Source of the DNA: Flavobacterium weaverense
GTDB lineage: Bacteria; Bacteroidota; Bacteroidia; Flavobacteriales; Flavobacteriaceae
NCBI RefSeq assembly: GCF_003688495.1
Contig: NZ_REFH01000013.1
Location: 1 to 64,000 of the forward strand
Reading direction: 5' to 3'
DNA: 64,000 bases
Shown here in pieces: positions 43,118 through 53,623 of this stretch (positions are counted from its first letter, which is position 1; the number at the start of each line of letters is the position of its first letter). Position numbers and translations under genes: made by a program. The notes under the pieces were generated by a model. It worked only from the letters and a program-made list of their open reading frames with translations. It had not been told where the DNA came from and ran no database searches.

Positions 43118-44965
43118 ATGAAAAAACTACTAAGTCTTAGCCTATTGTTTTTTGGTGTAATTGTTTTTGCTCAAAACAGTACAAGCAATTATGTCGCGGA
43201 TAATTACACTAAAAAAGAAGTGCACATTAAGATGCGTGATGGTGTTGAACTATTTACTGCTATTTACTCTCCGAAAGATGTTAGCAAAAAGTTTCCTATC
43301 ATTATGCAAAGAACGCCTTACAACTCTGGTCCTTATGGAGAAGGACAGTTCAAAAAAGGAATATCACCTAGTGAAACAATGATGAAAGAAGGTTACATTG
43401 TCGTCTATCAAGATGTGCGTGGAAGATACATGAGTGATGGCTTATATGATAACATGCGTGGCTTTATTCCAAATAAAAAAGGTAAAAACGAAATTGATGA
43501 AGCGTCAGATACTTATGACACTATTGATTGGCTCGTTAAAAATGTGGCAAATAATAATGGAAATGTTGGGACTTGGGGAATTTCTTATCCTGGGTTTTAC
43601 GCGACTTACTCCTTATTGAGCAATCATCCAGCATTGAAAGCTGTTTCGCCTCAAGCATCTATTTCAGATTTCTTTTTTGATGATTTTCATCATAATGGAG
43701 CTTACTTATTGAGCTATTGGAAGGTAACGCCTTTATTTGGACCTCAAAAAACTAAGCGTACAACTGAATCTTGGTTCAAGTTTCCAGAAATAGGAACTAA
43801 TGATGACTACCAATTCTTCTTAGATGCTGGTCCCTTATCAAATTTGGATAAATTTTATGGAAAGGATAATGAATTTTGGCAGCAGCTAAAAGATCATTCT
43901 AGTTATGATGATTTTTGGCAGAAACGTGGAATTCTTCAACATTTAAAAAATATAAAGCCAGCTGTAATGACAGTAGGAGGTTGGTTTGATGCCGAAGATC
44001 TATACGGCCCACTAAATACTTATTCAACAATTGAAAAAACGAGTAAGAATTACAATACGCTAGTGATGGGTCCATGGAGTCATGGTGATTGGGCAAGGAA
44101 TTCAGCTAAACAAGTTATAGGTAATATTAATTTTGGTGATAGTATTTCTAATTTTTATCAAAAAAATATAGAAGCTAATTTCTTTCGTCATTTCTTGAAA
44201 AATAATGGTAAGGGAGAAAATAAATTACCTGAAGCTTATGTTTTTGACTCTGGTTCGAAAGAATGGAAGACCTACGATGCTTGGCCTCCAAAAAATAGTG
44301 TGAAGCAAGATTTCTATTTGCAAGAAAATCATTTGACTACAATGGCAAAGCGAAATATTTCGTTTGAAGAATTTATAAGTGATCCAAAGAAACCGGTGCC
44401 GTATTCAGAGGACATTAAGCAACAAGGAATGACGCCACGAAAATACATGACAGATGATCAACGATTTGCTGCCAGACGTCCTGATGTAATTGTTTTTGAA
44501 ACTGATGTTTTAACAGATGATACAACTTTAGCAGGTTCGATTTTGGCTAAGCTTCAAGTTTCAACTACGGGAACGGATGCCGACTGGATTGTGAAAGTTA
44601 TAGATGTTTTTCCAAATGATGAACCAGAAACTAAAGAAGTTAGTCCCTATTTAAAAATGAGCAATTATCACATGATGGTGAGAAGTGAAGTGATGAGAGG
44701 TCGTTTTAGAAATAGTTTTATAAAACCGGAAGCATTTGTTCCAAATGAAAAAACTGAAGTTAATGTGAAATTACAAGATGTATTTCACACTTTCAAAAAA
44801 GGGCATAAAATCCAGATTCAAGTTCAAAGTACTTGGTTTCCATTGATAGATTTAAATCCACAGACTTTTGTTGAGAATATTTTTTATGCTAAACCAGAGG
44901 ATTTCAAAAAACAAACACACAGAATATACAACGATTCAAAAATTGAATTTACAGTTTTAAAGTAA
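43118..44965 (+). CDS. CocE/NonD-type alpha/beta hydrolase (X-Pro peptidase/amino-acid ester hydrolase family)
   Basis: 615 residues with a Sec signal (MKKLLSLSLLFFGVIVFAQ). Nucleophile motif GTWGISYPGF (GxSYxG), Asp in GGWFDAEDLYGP and His in GPWSHGDW, then a C-terminal PepX_C jelly-roll (~380-610). Such secreted enzymes cleave X-Pro dipeptides or beta-lactam/amino-acid esters. Monocistronic with a shared bidirectional terminator. Confidence 0.88.
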   Translation: MKKLLSLSLLFFGVIVFAQNSTSNYVADNYTKKEVHIKMRDGVELFTAIYSPKDVSKKFPIIMQRTPYNSGPYGEGQFKKGISPSETMMKEGYIVVYQDVRGRYMSDGLYDNMRGFIPNKKGKNEIDEASDTYDTIDWLVKNVANNNGNVGTWGISYPGFYATYSLLSNHPALKAVSPQASISDFFFDDFHHNGAYLLSYWKVTPLFGPQKTKRTTESWFKFPEIGTNDDYQFFLDAGPLSNLDKFYGKDNEFWQQLKDHSSYDDFWQKRGILQHLKNIKPAVMTVGGWFDAEDLYGPLNTYSTIEKTSKNYNTLVMGPWSHGDWARNSAKQVIGNINFGDSISNFYQKNIEANFFRHFLKNNGKGENKLPEAYVFDSGSKEWKTYDAWPPKNSVKQDFYLQENHLTTMAKRNISFEEFISDPKKPVPYSEDIKQQGMTPRKYMTDDQRFAARRPDVIVFETDVLTDDTTLAGSILAKLQVSTTGTDADWIVKVIDVFPNDEPETKEVSPYLKMSNYHMMVRSEVMRGRFRNSFIKPEAFVPNEKTEVNVKLQDVFHTFKKGHKIQIQVQSTWFPLIDLNPQTFVENIFYAKPEDFKKQTHRIYNDSKIEFTVLK

Positions 44966-44984
44966 ACTAGAGTTTGTTCTAATC

Positions 44985-45027
44985 AAAAAGCACCAATTGT
45001 AATAATTACAGTTGGTGCTTTTTTTAT
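44985..45027. terminator. Bidirectional terminator
   Basis: Stem AAAGCACCAATTGT / ACAGTTGGTGCTTT with A run before and T run after, between the convergent CocE and PH-domain genes. Confidence 0.85.
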
Positions 45028-45047
45028 TATGGATTTTAGTTCTTTTT

Positions 45048-45425
45048 TTACTTTAAAGTATGTTGACTTAAAATCTGGTATACTTCGTTAATGTTATTAC
45101 CACTTTTTCCGAATTGTTTCACAATTGGAGCATTGTCATGATTCAGCCAAATTTTTAATTCTGCATCCATATCTAAAATTCCTGCACTCTCTTTCGAAAA
45201 TTTCTTAATGCTCGAGTAGGGAATAGACATGTATTCTACTTTAGTGCCCACCAACTGCTTTTCAGCCAGAATTAATCTTTTATTTGTAAAGATAAACATA
45301 TCTCTAATTAGCTTATAAGCCTTTTCAATTATTTCACCATCTATAAGAAGTGGTTCAAATTCGCTAGCAACATTTTGAGTGTTAACCTCTGATGCGTTCC
45401 CTAATATGGCATTAAATAGTCCCAT
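45048..45425 (-). CDS. Bacterial PH-domain protein
   Basis: 125 residues, a single pleckstrin-like fold (bPH_1, YvbH-type): DMFIFTNKRLILAEKQL and YMSIPYSSIKKFSKESAG, then a C-terminal helix. No signal peptide. Function of the family is poorly known. It is 9 bp downstream of an amidohydrolase gene, so it may share its transcript. Confidence 0.8.
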   Translation of the reverse strand: MGLFNAILGNASEVNTQNVASEFEPLLIDGEIIEKAYKLIRDMFIFTNKRLILAEKQLVGTKVEYMSIPYSSIKKFSKESAGILDMDAELKIWLNHDNAPIVKQFGKSGNNINEVYQILSQHTLK

Positions 45426-45434
45426 GTGATATTT

Positions 45435-46742
45435 TTATTTTTGATTATACTTCGCTTTGTACTTATCATTCAGTTTTGTTTGATGCGTTTCTAAACTGAT
45501 CATTCTACCTTGAATAAAAGCATTAGTCAATTTATTTGTACGCATGTCTAGCGCATCTCCTTCTGATATGAAAAGCGTTGCGTCTTTTCCTTGCTCTAAG
45601 GTACCACATTGCGCATCAATTCCTAAGATTTTTGCAGTATTTGAAGTTATTAATTTTAAAGCTTCTTCTTTTTCCATGCCGTAAGCAGCACAAGTACCCG
45701 CTAAAAATGGTAAGTTTCTAGTATTCATTCTCTCATGAGAACCACTATTTTCTAAACCTACTAAAACGCCTTTATCAGTTAATAATTTGGCCGCTTTGTA
45801 TGGTAAATCAATATCATGATCTTCGTTCAAAGGCATGTCATGAACACGTCGCAGTAAAACTCCAACATTATTTTTTTGTAATAATTCTGCCGTTTTGTGT
45901 GCTTCGTAGCCACCTACAATTACCATCTTTTTAATATCATTCTCTTTTGCAAATTGAACAGCGTCTGTAATTTGCTTTTCTTCATTGGCATTGATATATA
46001 AAGTCTGAGTACCATCAAATAAACCTTTAGTAGATTCTAAAACTAAATTTCTATCTTTTGAAGAAGCTCCTAAATAGGCTTTAGCGCTTGTTAAAAAAGC
46101 AGCTAATTCTGAGATTTGCTTCGAGTATTCTTTGTTTGCTTCTATTCCTCCTGGTTCAAACCATGAACCGCTTCTTCTAAAAGTAGATGGAAAGTTCACA
46201 TGAATACCATCATTCTCTTTTATGATAGCATCATTCCAATGCCATGCATCTAATTGAACGATTGAAGAAGTTCCCGCAATTCTACCCCCACGAGGCGTTA
46301 TTTGCGCCATTAAAATTCCGTTTGGTCTTACTGTCTCAATTACTTTAGAATCGGCAGTGTAAGCGATTATACTACGTACGTGAGGTTTCATCATTCCAAT
46401 TTCGCCTTCGTCGTTAGATGATTTTACAGCGTCTATTTCCACCAAACCTAAAGTAGAATTAGGAGCTATAAATCCTGGATAGACATGTTTTCCACCGGCT
46501 TCAATTGTTATATCATAAGCATCCTTCGCTAAACGGATTACGCGAGCGTCGGCAACTAAATTTATTTTTCCGTCCACAAATCCTATAGCGCTGTTTTCTA
46601 TAATTTGGCCGTTTCCTAAATGCGCGGTTGCATTAAGAATTAGCACAGATTTAGATTGTTTAGAAGCGGGTATTTGTTGTGCAATGGTCACTATCGATGC
46701 ACCAAAGACTAATAGTAAAAGATATATTTTTTTATTCATCAT
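45435..46742 (-). CDS. Amidohydrolase-superfamily protein lacking the first metal-site histidines
   Basis: 435 residues (start Met1 or Met2). Sec signal (LLLLVFGASIVTIAQQ). It has the imidazolonepropionase-like beta-sandwich and barrel layout (VYPGFIAPNSTLGLVEID, ALKLITSNTAKILGID). But the HxH after PGFID is absent: the site reads PGFIAPNSTLG. Probably catalytically inactive or metal-poor. Upstream of it lies a double-length paralogue, suggesting they work as a pair. Confidence 0.78.
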   Translation of the reverse strand: MMNKKIYLLLLVFGASIVTIAQQIPASKQSKSVLILNATAHLGNGQIIENSAIGFVDGKINLVADARVIRLAKDAYDITIEAGGKHVYPGFIAPNSTLGLVEIDAVKSSNDEGEIGMMKPHVRSIIAYTADSKVIETVRPNGILMAQITPRGGRIAGTSSIVQLDAWHWNDAIIKENDGIHVNFPSTFRRSGSWFEPGGIEANKEYSKQISELAAFLTSAKAYLGASSKDRNLVLESTKGLFDGTQTLYINANEEKQITDAVQFAKENDIKKMVIVGGYEAHKTAELLQKNNVGVLLRRVHDMPLNEDHDIDLPYKAAKLLTDKGVLVGLENSGSHERMNTRNLPFLAGTCAAYGMEKEEALKLITSNTAKILGIDAQCGTLEQGKDATLFISEGDALDMRTNKLTNAFIQGRMISLETHQTKLNDKYKAKYNQK

Positions 46743-46870
46743 GTTTGTTTTTTAAAATGGCTTTAATTATCTAAAAGCACTTCTTTTGAAGTATAGAATG
46801 TAATAACGATCAAATTTATAGTAGTTACAACCACCATATGTTTTTTCATTTTATAAAATTCTAATTTGAT

Positions 46871-49861
46871 TTATTCCTCCATTGTGTCACAGTGATATTC
46901 AACCTTCTCTGTTTTCTTTGGCTGCTGCATGATCATTCCTTTATTCTTTTCTTGAAGTAATTGTCCAATTAATTCATTTCTTTCTTTTGCAATAGCTACT
47001 CTATTTTCCTCATCTTTTTTGCTATCATAATAAACAACACCCTCGATAATCGTTTTTTCAGCTTTTGCGTAAATTGATAAAGGATTTGTGTTCCATAAAA
47101 CTATATCAGCATCTTTACCCACTTTTACACTTCCTACTTTATTATCAATATGCAGTAATTTTGCTGGATTCAATGTTACGAATTTCCAAGCTTCTTCTTC
47201 AGTTACATTACCGTATTTTACTGCTTTTGCAGCTTCTTGATTCAATCTTCTTGACATTTCAGCATCATCAGAGTTGTAAGCAACTACAATTCCAGCATTG
47301 TGCATAATAGGTCCATTGAAAGGTATTGCATCATTTACTTCAAATTTGTAAGCCCACCAGTCAGAGAAAGTAGAAGCTCCTACACCATGCTGTTTCATTT
47401 TATCAGCTACTTTGTAACCTTCTAATATGTGAGTAAATGTATTCACCTTAAAGTTAAATTTATCTGCAACGTTCATCAACATTAAAATCTCAGATTGAAC
47501 GTAAGAGTGACAAGAGATAAAACGCTCACTGTTCAAGATTTCTGCTAATGTTTGTAATTCTAAATCAACTCTCGGTGCTTTTTCTTTTCCTTTTTTACCG
47601 CTAGAATTGTATTTTTTCCAAGCTAAATCATATTCCTTTGCGCGTTGAAAATAATCAGTAAAGACTTGTTCAACTCCCATTCTTGTTTGTGGAAAACGCG
47701 TAGGATTAGTAATTCCCCAGTTAGCTTGTTTTACATTTTCACCTAAAGCAAACTTGATAAATCCAGGCTGATCTTTGTATAGCATTTCTTCTGCAGAAGC
47801 ACCCCATTTCCATTTAACAATTGCAGATCGTCCTCCAATAGGATTTGCCGAACCATGTAATAATTGCGAAATCGTAACTCCACCCGCTAAATCTCTATAG
47901 ATATTAATGTCTTCAGAATTAACTACATCTTGGATAGTTACTTCCGCGCTTGAATTATGTCCGCCTTCATTAACTCCGTTCGAAATAGCAATATGTGAAT
48001 GCTCATCAATAATTCCACTCGTTAAATGTTTTCCTTTTGCATCTACTATTGTTGCAGAAGCATCTGAAATATTTTTACCTATTGAAGCAATTTTACCATT
48101 TTTAATTAAAACGTCTGTCTCTTCTAAAATTCCTTCTTTTTCATTGGTCCAAACCGTAGCATTTTTGAAAAGTAAAGTTTCAGCTTCTGGCTTTTTCACG
48201 TTACCATAAGCTACGTTCGGGAACGTAATTGGCATTACTTTATTATTCTTTTCTGCTTTAGTAGAATCAACTGCTTTTGTAAATGCTGCCGTTTTTACAG
48301 CTGACCATTTAACTTCGCTACCATTAAATAAAACTGCTTTACCGGAAAGATCTTGTGTATTTTCAATGTATCCAATAAGTCTCGTGAAACTAGTTTTAGT
48401 AGTATCATTAGGTTTTACTATTGTTGAAATCCAATTGTTAGCAATTGATAGTTTTGACTTTAATTTTTTAGAATCAGCTGTTGTGATTTCAGATTTTGGT
48501 GCAGAAACTTCACCGTCAATTTTCCATTTAAACTTTTCGTTGTTGATTGTTAGATCATAACTTCCACGAATATCCTTTGCAGTCATATCGGCTACAACAT
48601 ATTTGTTTCCTTGCACCCAGTTTTCATATAGTGTAGTTTTTTCGTCGAATATTTCGCCAGAAGTAATTACAAAATTAGCTAAGCTACCAGTTTTTAAAGT
48701 TCCTATTTCATTGCTTTTCCCCAAAAGTGCAGCAGGAATAGTAGTTAATGCCTCAAGTGCTTTTGTTTTGTCAAAGCCATATTTTATTGCTCTTAAAAGA
48801 TTTGGTCTAAAATCTTCCATTTTCTTTAGTTTATCAGTCGTCAATGCGAATACGATTCCGTTTTCTGATAATACTTTTAAGTTGGTCGGCGCTTGGTTCC
48901 AGAAGCGCAAGTCTTTTAGTTCCATTTGGTCTGCTTGATTTGGGTCAGCAACATCATAAGCAGCTGGAAAATCAATCGGAATTATGAATTTAGAGTTTGT
49001 TTTTTTTATTTCTTGAATTCTTTCAAATTCATTTCCATTTCCTTTTAGAACATAATTTAAACCAAATTCCTTTGCAATTTTTGCAGCTCTCAAACTATTG
49101 AGTTTGTCTTCTGATGCAAAAATTTGAACTAGTTTTTCATTGTTCGTTAGTGCTTCTAGTGATAAATCTTTATTTGCTGCATTACCTTTTTTATACCAGT
49201 CTAAATCATGGTACATCTGGCGCAACAATGCCATCATTCCCATTAGTGAACTTGGATAAGCCTGATTTGTGGTAACACTTTTAGTAAAGCCAAAATGATT
49301 TGTCACTTTATCAGCAATAAGTTGACTGCTTTTATCAAAGTTGTTCAATGCAATTAAAGTTCCAGAGCCGCGCGCAATTCCGTCAACTACGTGCGTTCCT
49401 ACAACTCCAAAACCTGCTTTTAACAATTCCTCAGCTTTCGCTTGATCATAAGAAAAGCTTTCGTAGGCGTTAACTTCTGAGCGAATACTTTCATTCCAGT
49501 AATATCCAATTCTTTTAGTGTCATAAAGTGGAGTTCTATCTGTATTTCTTTTTGGTTTTTCAATTCCGAAAGAGGTGTACATATCGATAAATGATGGATA
49601 TATCGATTTTCCAGCAAGATCTATTGTAGTACTATTTTTTGGAATAGTTACATTAGTTCCAGTTGCAATCACTTTACCGTTTTGTACTAGCAAAGTACCT
49701 TTTTCAATAATTTGTGTTGGAGTAACATAAATTTTAGCATTTGTAAAAGCGGTAAAATTCATTGTTTTATTTGGTACACTTTCATTATTGGGAAAGTATT
49801 CCTGCGCGTAGAGTTGTACGGCTAAAAAACTGAAAATCAGTAGGAGTAGGTTTTTTTTCAT
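46871..49861 (-). CDS. Double amidohydrolase-domain secreted protein
   Basis: 996 residues: signal peptide, then two amidohydrolase-type halves. The N-terminal half (~30-445) has lost the HxH motif (YPSFIDMYTSFG), as has the neighbouring 435-residue protein. The C-terminal half (~560-960) retains IIDEHSHIA and FTHILEGYK, plus AYNSDDAEMSRR, so it is the likely active unit. The substrate is unknown; related imidazolonepropionase-like proteins are often cryptic dipeptidases. C-terminal tail is Lys-rich. Confidence 0.82.
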   Translation of the reverse strand: MKKNLLLLIFSFLAVQLYAQEYFPNNESVPNKTMNFTAFTNAKIYVTPTQIIEKGTLLVQNGKVIATGTNVTIPKNSTTIDLAGKSIYPSFIDMYTSFGIEKPKRNTDRTPLYDTKRIGYYWNESIRSEVNAYESFSYDQAKAEELLKAGFGVVGTHVVDGIARGSGTLIALNNFDKSSQLIADKVTNHFGFTKSVTTNQAYPSSLMGMMALLRQMYHDLDWYKKGNAANKDLSLEALTNNEKLVQIFASEDKLNSLRAAKIAKEFGLNYVLKGNGNEFERIQEIKKTNSKFIIPIDFPAAYDVADPNQADQMELKDLRFWNQAPTNLKVLSENGIVFALTTDKLKKMEDFRPNLLRAIKYGFDKTKALEALTTIPAALLGKSNEIGTLKTGSLANFVITSGEIFDEKTTLYENWVQGNKYVVADMTAKDIRGSYDLTINNEKFKWKIDGEVSAPKSEITTADSKKLKSKLSIANNWISTIVKPNDTTKTSFTRLIGYIENTQDLSGKAVLFNGSEVKWSAVKTAAFTKAVDSTKAEKNNKVMPITFPNVAYGNVKKPEAETLLFKNATVWTNEKEGILEETDVLIKNGKIASIGKNISDASATIVDAKGKHLTSGIIDEHSHIAISNGVNEGGHNSSAEVTIQDVVNSEDINIYRDLAGGVTISQLLHGSANPIGGRSAIVKWKWGASAEEMLYKDQPGFIKFALGENVKQANWGITNPTRFPQTRMGVEQVFTDYFQRAKEYDLAWKKYNSSGKKGKEKAPRVDLELQTLAEILNSERFISCHSYVQSEILMLMNVADKFNFKVNTFTHILEGYKVADKMKQHGVGASTFSDWWAYKFEVNDAIPFNGPIMHNAGIVVAYNSDDAEMSRRLNQEAAKAVKYGNVTEEEAWKFVTLNPAKLLHIDNKVGSVKVGKDADIVLWNTNPLSIYAKAEKTIIEGVVYYDSKKDEENRVAIAKERNELIGQLLQEKNKGMIMQQPKKTEKVEYHCDTMEE

Positions 49862-50134
49862 AATATGGTCTTGTAATTAAGTTCTAAAAGTATTAAAATG
49901 TTAATGTTTAAGCAATTTTATTTTAGAATTGTTTTAAATATTTGTTTAAAAATTTACATAATGTATTTTTTATAGCGATTAGGCTGTGTTTTTTATGAAA
50001 ATGCTTGAAAATTGATTTTTTATCGTCCCAAATTTATTCATTTGTTTTCCAATGATTTAGATTTTTTAAATTTTGACCAATTAGTCTTAATTAGTAGATT
50101 TTTTTTATCTAATTTTAGCTACAAATAAATAAAG

Positions 50135-51670
50135 ATGTTAATAAAAGTTTTTGGAAGTGCAGTTTTTGGAGTAGAAGCTACGACAATCACAGTAGAGGTA
50201 AATATCGACAAAGGAATTGGTTATCATTTAGTTGGCTTGCCAGATAATGCAATTAAAGAAAGTAGTTACCGAATTGCGGCTGCGCTTAAAAATAATGGCT
50301 ACGCCATGCCTGGAAAAAAAATTACCATAAATATGGCTCCTGCCGATTTACGAAAAGAAGGATCTGCCTACGACTTAACCTTAACAATTGGAATTCTAGT
50401 TGCATCTGGACAAATTAAAGCCGATGAAGTTGACAAATATATAATTATGGGCGAACTTTCACTTGATGGAAGTTTACAGCCTATACGTGGCGCTTTACCA
50501 ATTGCTATAAAAGCCAAAGAAGAGGGTTTTAAAGGTTTTTTTCTTCCCAAGCAAAATGTAAAAGAAGCAGCTATAGTCGCTGGTCTTGATGTTTACGGTA
50601 TAGAAAATGTGCAAGAGGTAATTAACTTTTTAGAAGGAAAAGGAAATATTGAACCCACAACAATAGATACGCGCGCGGAGTTTTACAAGACTTTAGATTT
50701 TCCTGAATTTGATTTCTCGGATGTGAAAGGACAGGAAAGTATTAAACGATGTATGGAAATTGCGGCAGCAGGAGGCCATAACATTATTTTGATTGGTCCA
50801 CCCGGAGCTGGAAAAACAATGTTGGCTAAACGATTGCCAAGTATTTTACCACCGATGACTTTACGAGAGGCTTTAGAAACAACAAAAATACATAGTGTTG
50901 CGGGCAAGTTAAAAGAAGTAGGATTGATGAATCAACGACCTTTTAGAAGTCCACATCACACGATTTCAAATGTAGCATTAGTTGGAGGAGGTAGCTATCC
51001 TCAACCCGGAGAAATTTCGATGGCTCATAACGGCGTTTTATTTTTAGATGAACTACCTGAATTTAAAAGGGATGTTCTGGAAGTAATGCGACAACCATTA
51101 GAAGATCGAGAAGTAACGATCTCACGAGCTAAATTTACAGTAACTTATCCTTCTTCTTTCATGTTGGTTGCGAGTATGAATCCAAGTCCAAGTGGTTTTT
51201 TTAATGATCCTGATTCTCCGCAAACTTCATCACCTCATGAAATGCAACGGTATTTGAGTAAAATATCTGGACCATTATTAGATAGAATAGATATTCATAT
51301 CGAAGTAACGCCAGTTCCTTTTGAAAAATTATCAGACGATCAAAAAGCAGAAAGTAGTGTTTCTATTCGAGAGCGAGTGACTGCTGCAAGAGAAATCCAA
51401 ACGGCCCGCTTTGAACAAATGGATCATATTCATTATAACGCTCAAATGAATACAAAGCACATTAGGGAATATTGCGCGCTCGACGATGTGTCAAAACAAT
51501 TATTGAAAACAGCAATGGAACGACTCAATCTCTCCGCAAGAGCTTACGATAGAATTTTAAAGGTAGCAAGAACGATTGCTGACCTCGATGCCGCGCCAAC
51601 CGTAATCTCAAGTCATATAGCAGAAGCGATTCAATACAGAAGTTTAGATCGTGATGGTTGGTTGGGGTAG
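50135..51670 (+). CDS. YifB-family Mg-chelatase-like AAA ATPase
   Basis: 511 residues. N-terminal ChlI/Lon-S16-like domain (~1-165), then the AAA core with GPPGAGKTM, SVAGKL, FRSPHHTISNVALVGGG, FLDELPEF, and a C-terminal helical Mg_chelatase_C domain ending SRAYDRILKVARTIADL-like (ARAYDRILK here). Widely conserved; linked to natural transformation (ComM). ComM promotes branch migration during DNA uptake. Confidence 0.9.
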   Translation: MLIKVFGSAVFGVEATTITVEVNIDKGIGYHLVGLPDNAIKESSYRIAAALKNNGYAMPGKKITINMAPADLRKEGSAYDLTLTIGILVASGQIKADEVDKYIIMGELSLDGSLQPIRGALPIAIKAKEEGFKGFFLPKQNVKEAAIVAGLDVYGIENVQEVINFLEGKGNIEPTTIDTRAEFYKTLDFPEFDFSDVKGQESIKRCMEIAAAGGHNIILIGPPGAGKTMLAKRLPSILPPMTLREALETTKIHSVAGKLKEVGLMNQRPFRSPHHTISNVALVGGGSYPQPGEISMAHNGVLFLDELPEFKRDVLEVMRQPLEDREVTISRAKFTVTYPSSFMLVASMNPSPSGFFNDPDSPQTSSPHEMQRYLSKISGPLLDRIDIHIEVTPVPFEKLSDDQKAESSVSIRERVTAAREIQTARFEQMDHIHYNAQMNTKHIREYCALDDVSKQLLKTAMERLNLSARAYDRILKVARTIADLDAAPTVISSHIAEAIQYRSLDRDGWLG

Positions 51671-52188
51671 TTCGTGTGTAACGGTATTATTCCATAATTT
51701 TTTAAAACCTTTTAGATGTTTTTTTAACATTTAGTATAACTACAAGATTTTTTTTTCATCTTTTAGGAGCAATAACGACATTTGTATTTCTGGTTGCAAT
51801 GGGCACAGTTTCCAAAACCGCACTATTCGTTAAGGTTCTAATTTATTTATTTATTCACGGGATTTTGGTTATGTAACTCGACTGGACTTTTTTGTGCTAT
51901 TTACATTGTTTGTTCAATTTTGTAGGCACAGTTTGAAAAACTGCGCGAACGATTGTGGAATATTAGCGAGATCGGGTAATCTCCAACATAAAATTACATG
52001 ACCTTTATCTTATAAAATTAAATTGCGTAAAACAATTTCCCCTGTAAGAGACATATTACGTCATTAACTCCAATAATAAAAAAAACATTAGAAATATCTA
52101 CTAAAGTAAGTATTATTTTATAAATTTTTAATCTATATATTTGATTAACTTCTTACGATAGAATCCTAATAACTTTAACCAAATAATT
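51671..52188. other. Intergenic stretch with a related sequence pair
   Basis: Two related segments, GGCACAGTTTCCAAAACCGC (51802-51821) and GGCACAGTTTGAAAAACTGC (51925-51944), 123 bp apart. The second is an inverted repeat (CAGTTT-GAA-AAACTG). GC-richer sequence at 51940-51985 stands out. No ORF recognised. Confidence 0.5.
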
Positions 52189-53535
52189 ATGAAAAAAACA
52201 TTTTTTTTGCTATCATCCTTATGAATATCAGCGCTTTGTTTTTCTTAAATTCCTGTTCAAATGAAGATTTATTTACTTAAGGCAAATCGGATTTAATCAA
52301 TATCAATCAGGTTAGAGAACAATTTAATAGCAATCCAATTAAGTTAAAAAATAATATTTATTTTTAGAATGAATGAGATTGGGAAAGTTGTCGTTTTGAA
52401 AATTACACATTATCTATTCCTATTTTATCAAACAAGCCCATTTTAATTAAGAGATTAAAAAATCCAAATTCATCAAAATATTTATATTAATTTTTTCTTG
52501 TAACCAAAAATAAGTTAAACAATACTTTAGATTATAATTTAAAGGTATTTATTGCTTCAAATAGTAAGAACTATGATAGAGATAGCTATCGTTTATATAA
52601 CATAAATAATAAATTAATTCAAAATAAAGAAAAATCAGCCTTTAAAAATATTTCAAAAACATCAAAAATTAGTGATTTTGATTGTGAATTGTGGGGTTAT
52701 TTCTTAACTAATGAATAATGGTGAAAGAAAGCTTATCTATACATGGTATGTATGTTCTGGTTCTGGTCAATCAGCACAAGCACCCCCAGGGGATGGATGT
52801 GGCGGTGTAGATGGCACATCAAATGATCAAGATGCTGAAGAAAATATAGATGATTCCCAATTAGAAACATGCTTACAAAAAATTTTGGCTTTACTCAAAG
52901 ATACCTCAAATATTGATGTCTCAAATGTTCTAAAAAAAATGGGATTAAATAACACTAATTATGTAAAGATGAAAATGGGGAATATGGAAAAACCAGGTAA
53001 TTATGCAGAGAGAAAAAAGATTTCAAATTACCACTATTCGGTAACATTTACGCAAAATATTTATACGAGCGTTACAAAATTGTATAAAGCCGCAGCTTTG
53101 GTGCACGAAATGATACAGGCTTATATGTTAAGTGTCGTTGATAATAACACTACTGTCATCAATGATAACAATTCATATCCTACTAATGCTCCTTTTAAAG
53201 ACTTTACGGAATTATTTAAAATATATGTAAACAAAGCAAGTCCTATCGGAAATGCTAGTTATTCACAGCACGAGGATATGGTAAATAAATATGTTGATGC
53301 AATTGCATCTGCTTTAGAAGAATATCAACGGAATGAAACTGTAATTCCAAGTTCTCTGGCAGATAAACAAGTTTTTTTAGATATGGCCTGGAATAGTTTG
53401 CAAAATATAGAAGTATTTAAAAATAAATTCCCTCCAGGGAGCGTAGACAACACAAGAATAATTAATAGAATTACCGCTGAAAGTAACGGGGTTTACTACC
53501 AAGGACAATGGGCGGTTGGAAAACCTTTTAATTAA
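52189..53535 (+). pseudogene. Broken lipoprotein gene, zinc-peptidase-like C-terminal region
   Basis: Begins with ATG 52189 (MKKTF) and a lipoprotein signal that needs a one-base loss in the T8 run (52201-52208) to continue as FAIILMNISALFFLNSC. The same downstream frame then has stops at 52278, 52365, 52374, 52488 and 52716 while still reading protein-like between them (ENYTLSIPILSNKPILIKRL). A second frameshift near 52715 leads into a 274-codon open part (52711-53535), NGERKLIYTWYVCSGSG onward. That part has VHEMIQAYML, an HExxH-like site with Gln for the second His, and SQHEDMVNKYVDAI. The C-terminal part stays open, so it may still be translated. Not recognised as a named family. Confidence 0.65.
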
Positions 53536-53623
53536 ATTGGAATGCCAACAATTTCATTTTCGTCAAATTTGACAATAATTATTGGAATTCATTATAAAAA
53601 TATAATACGTAAACATAAACCAG

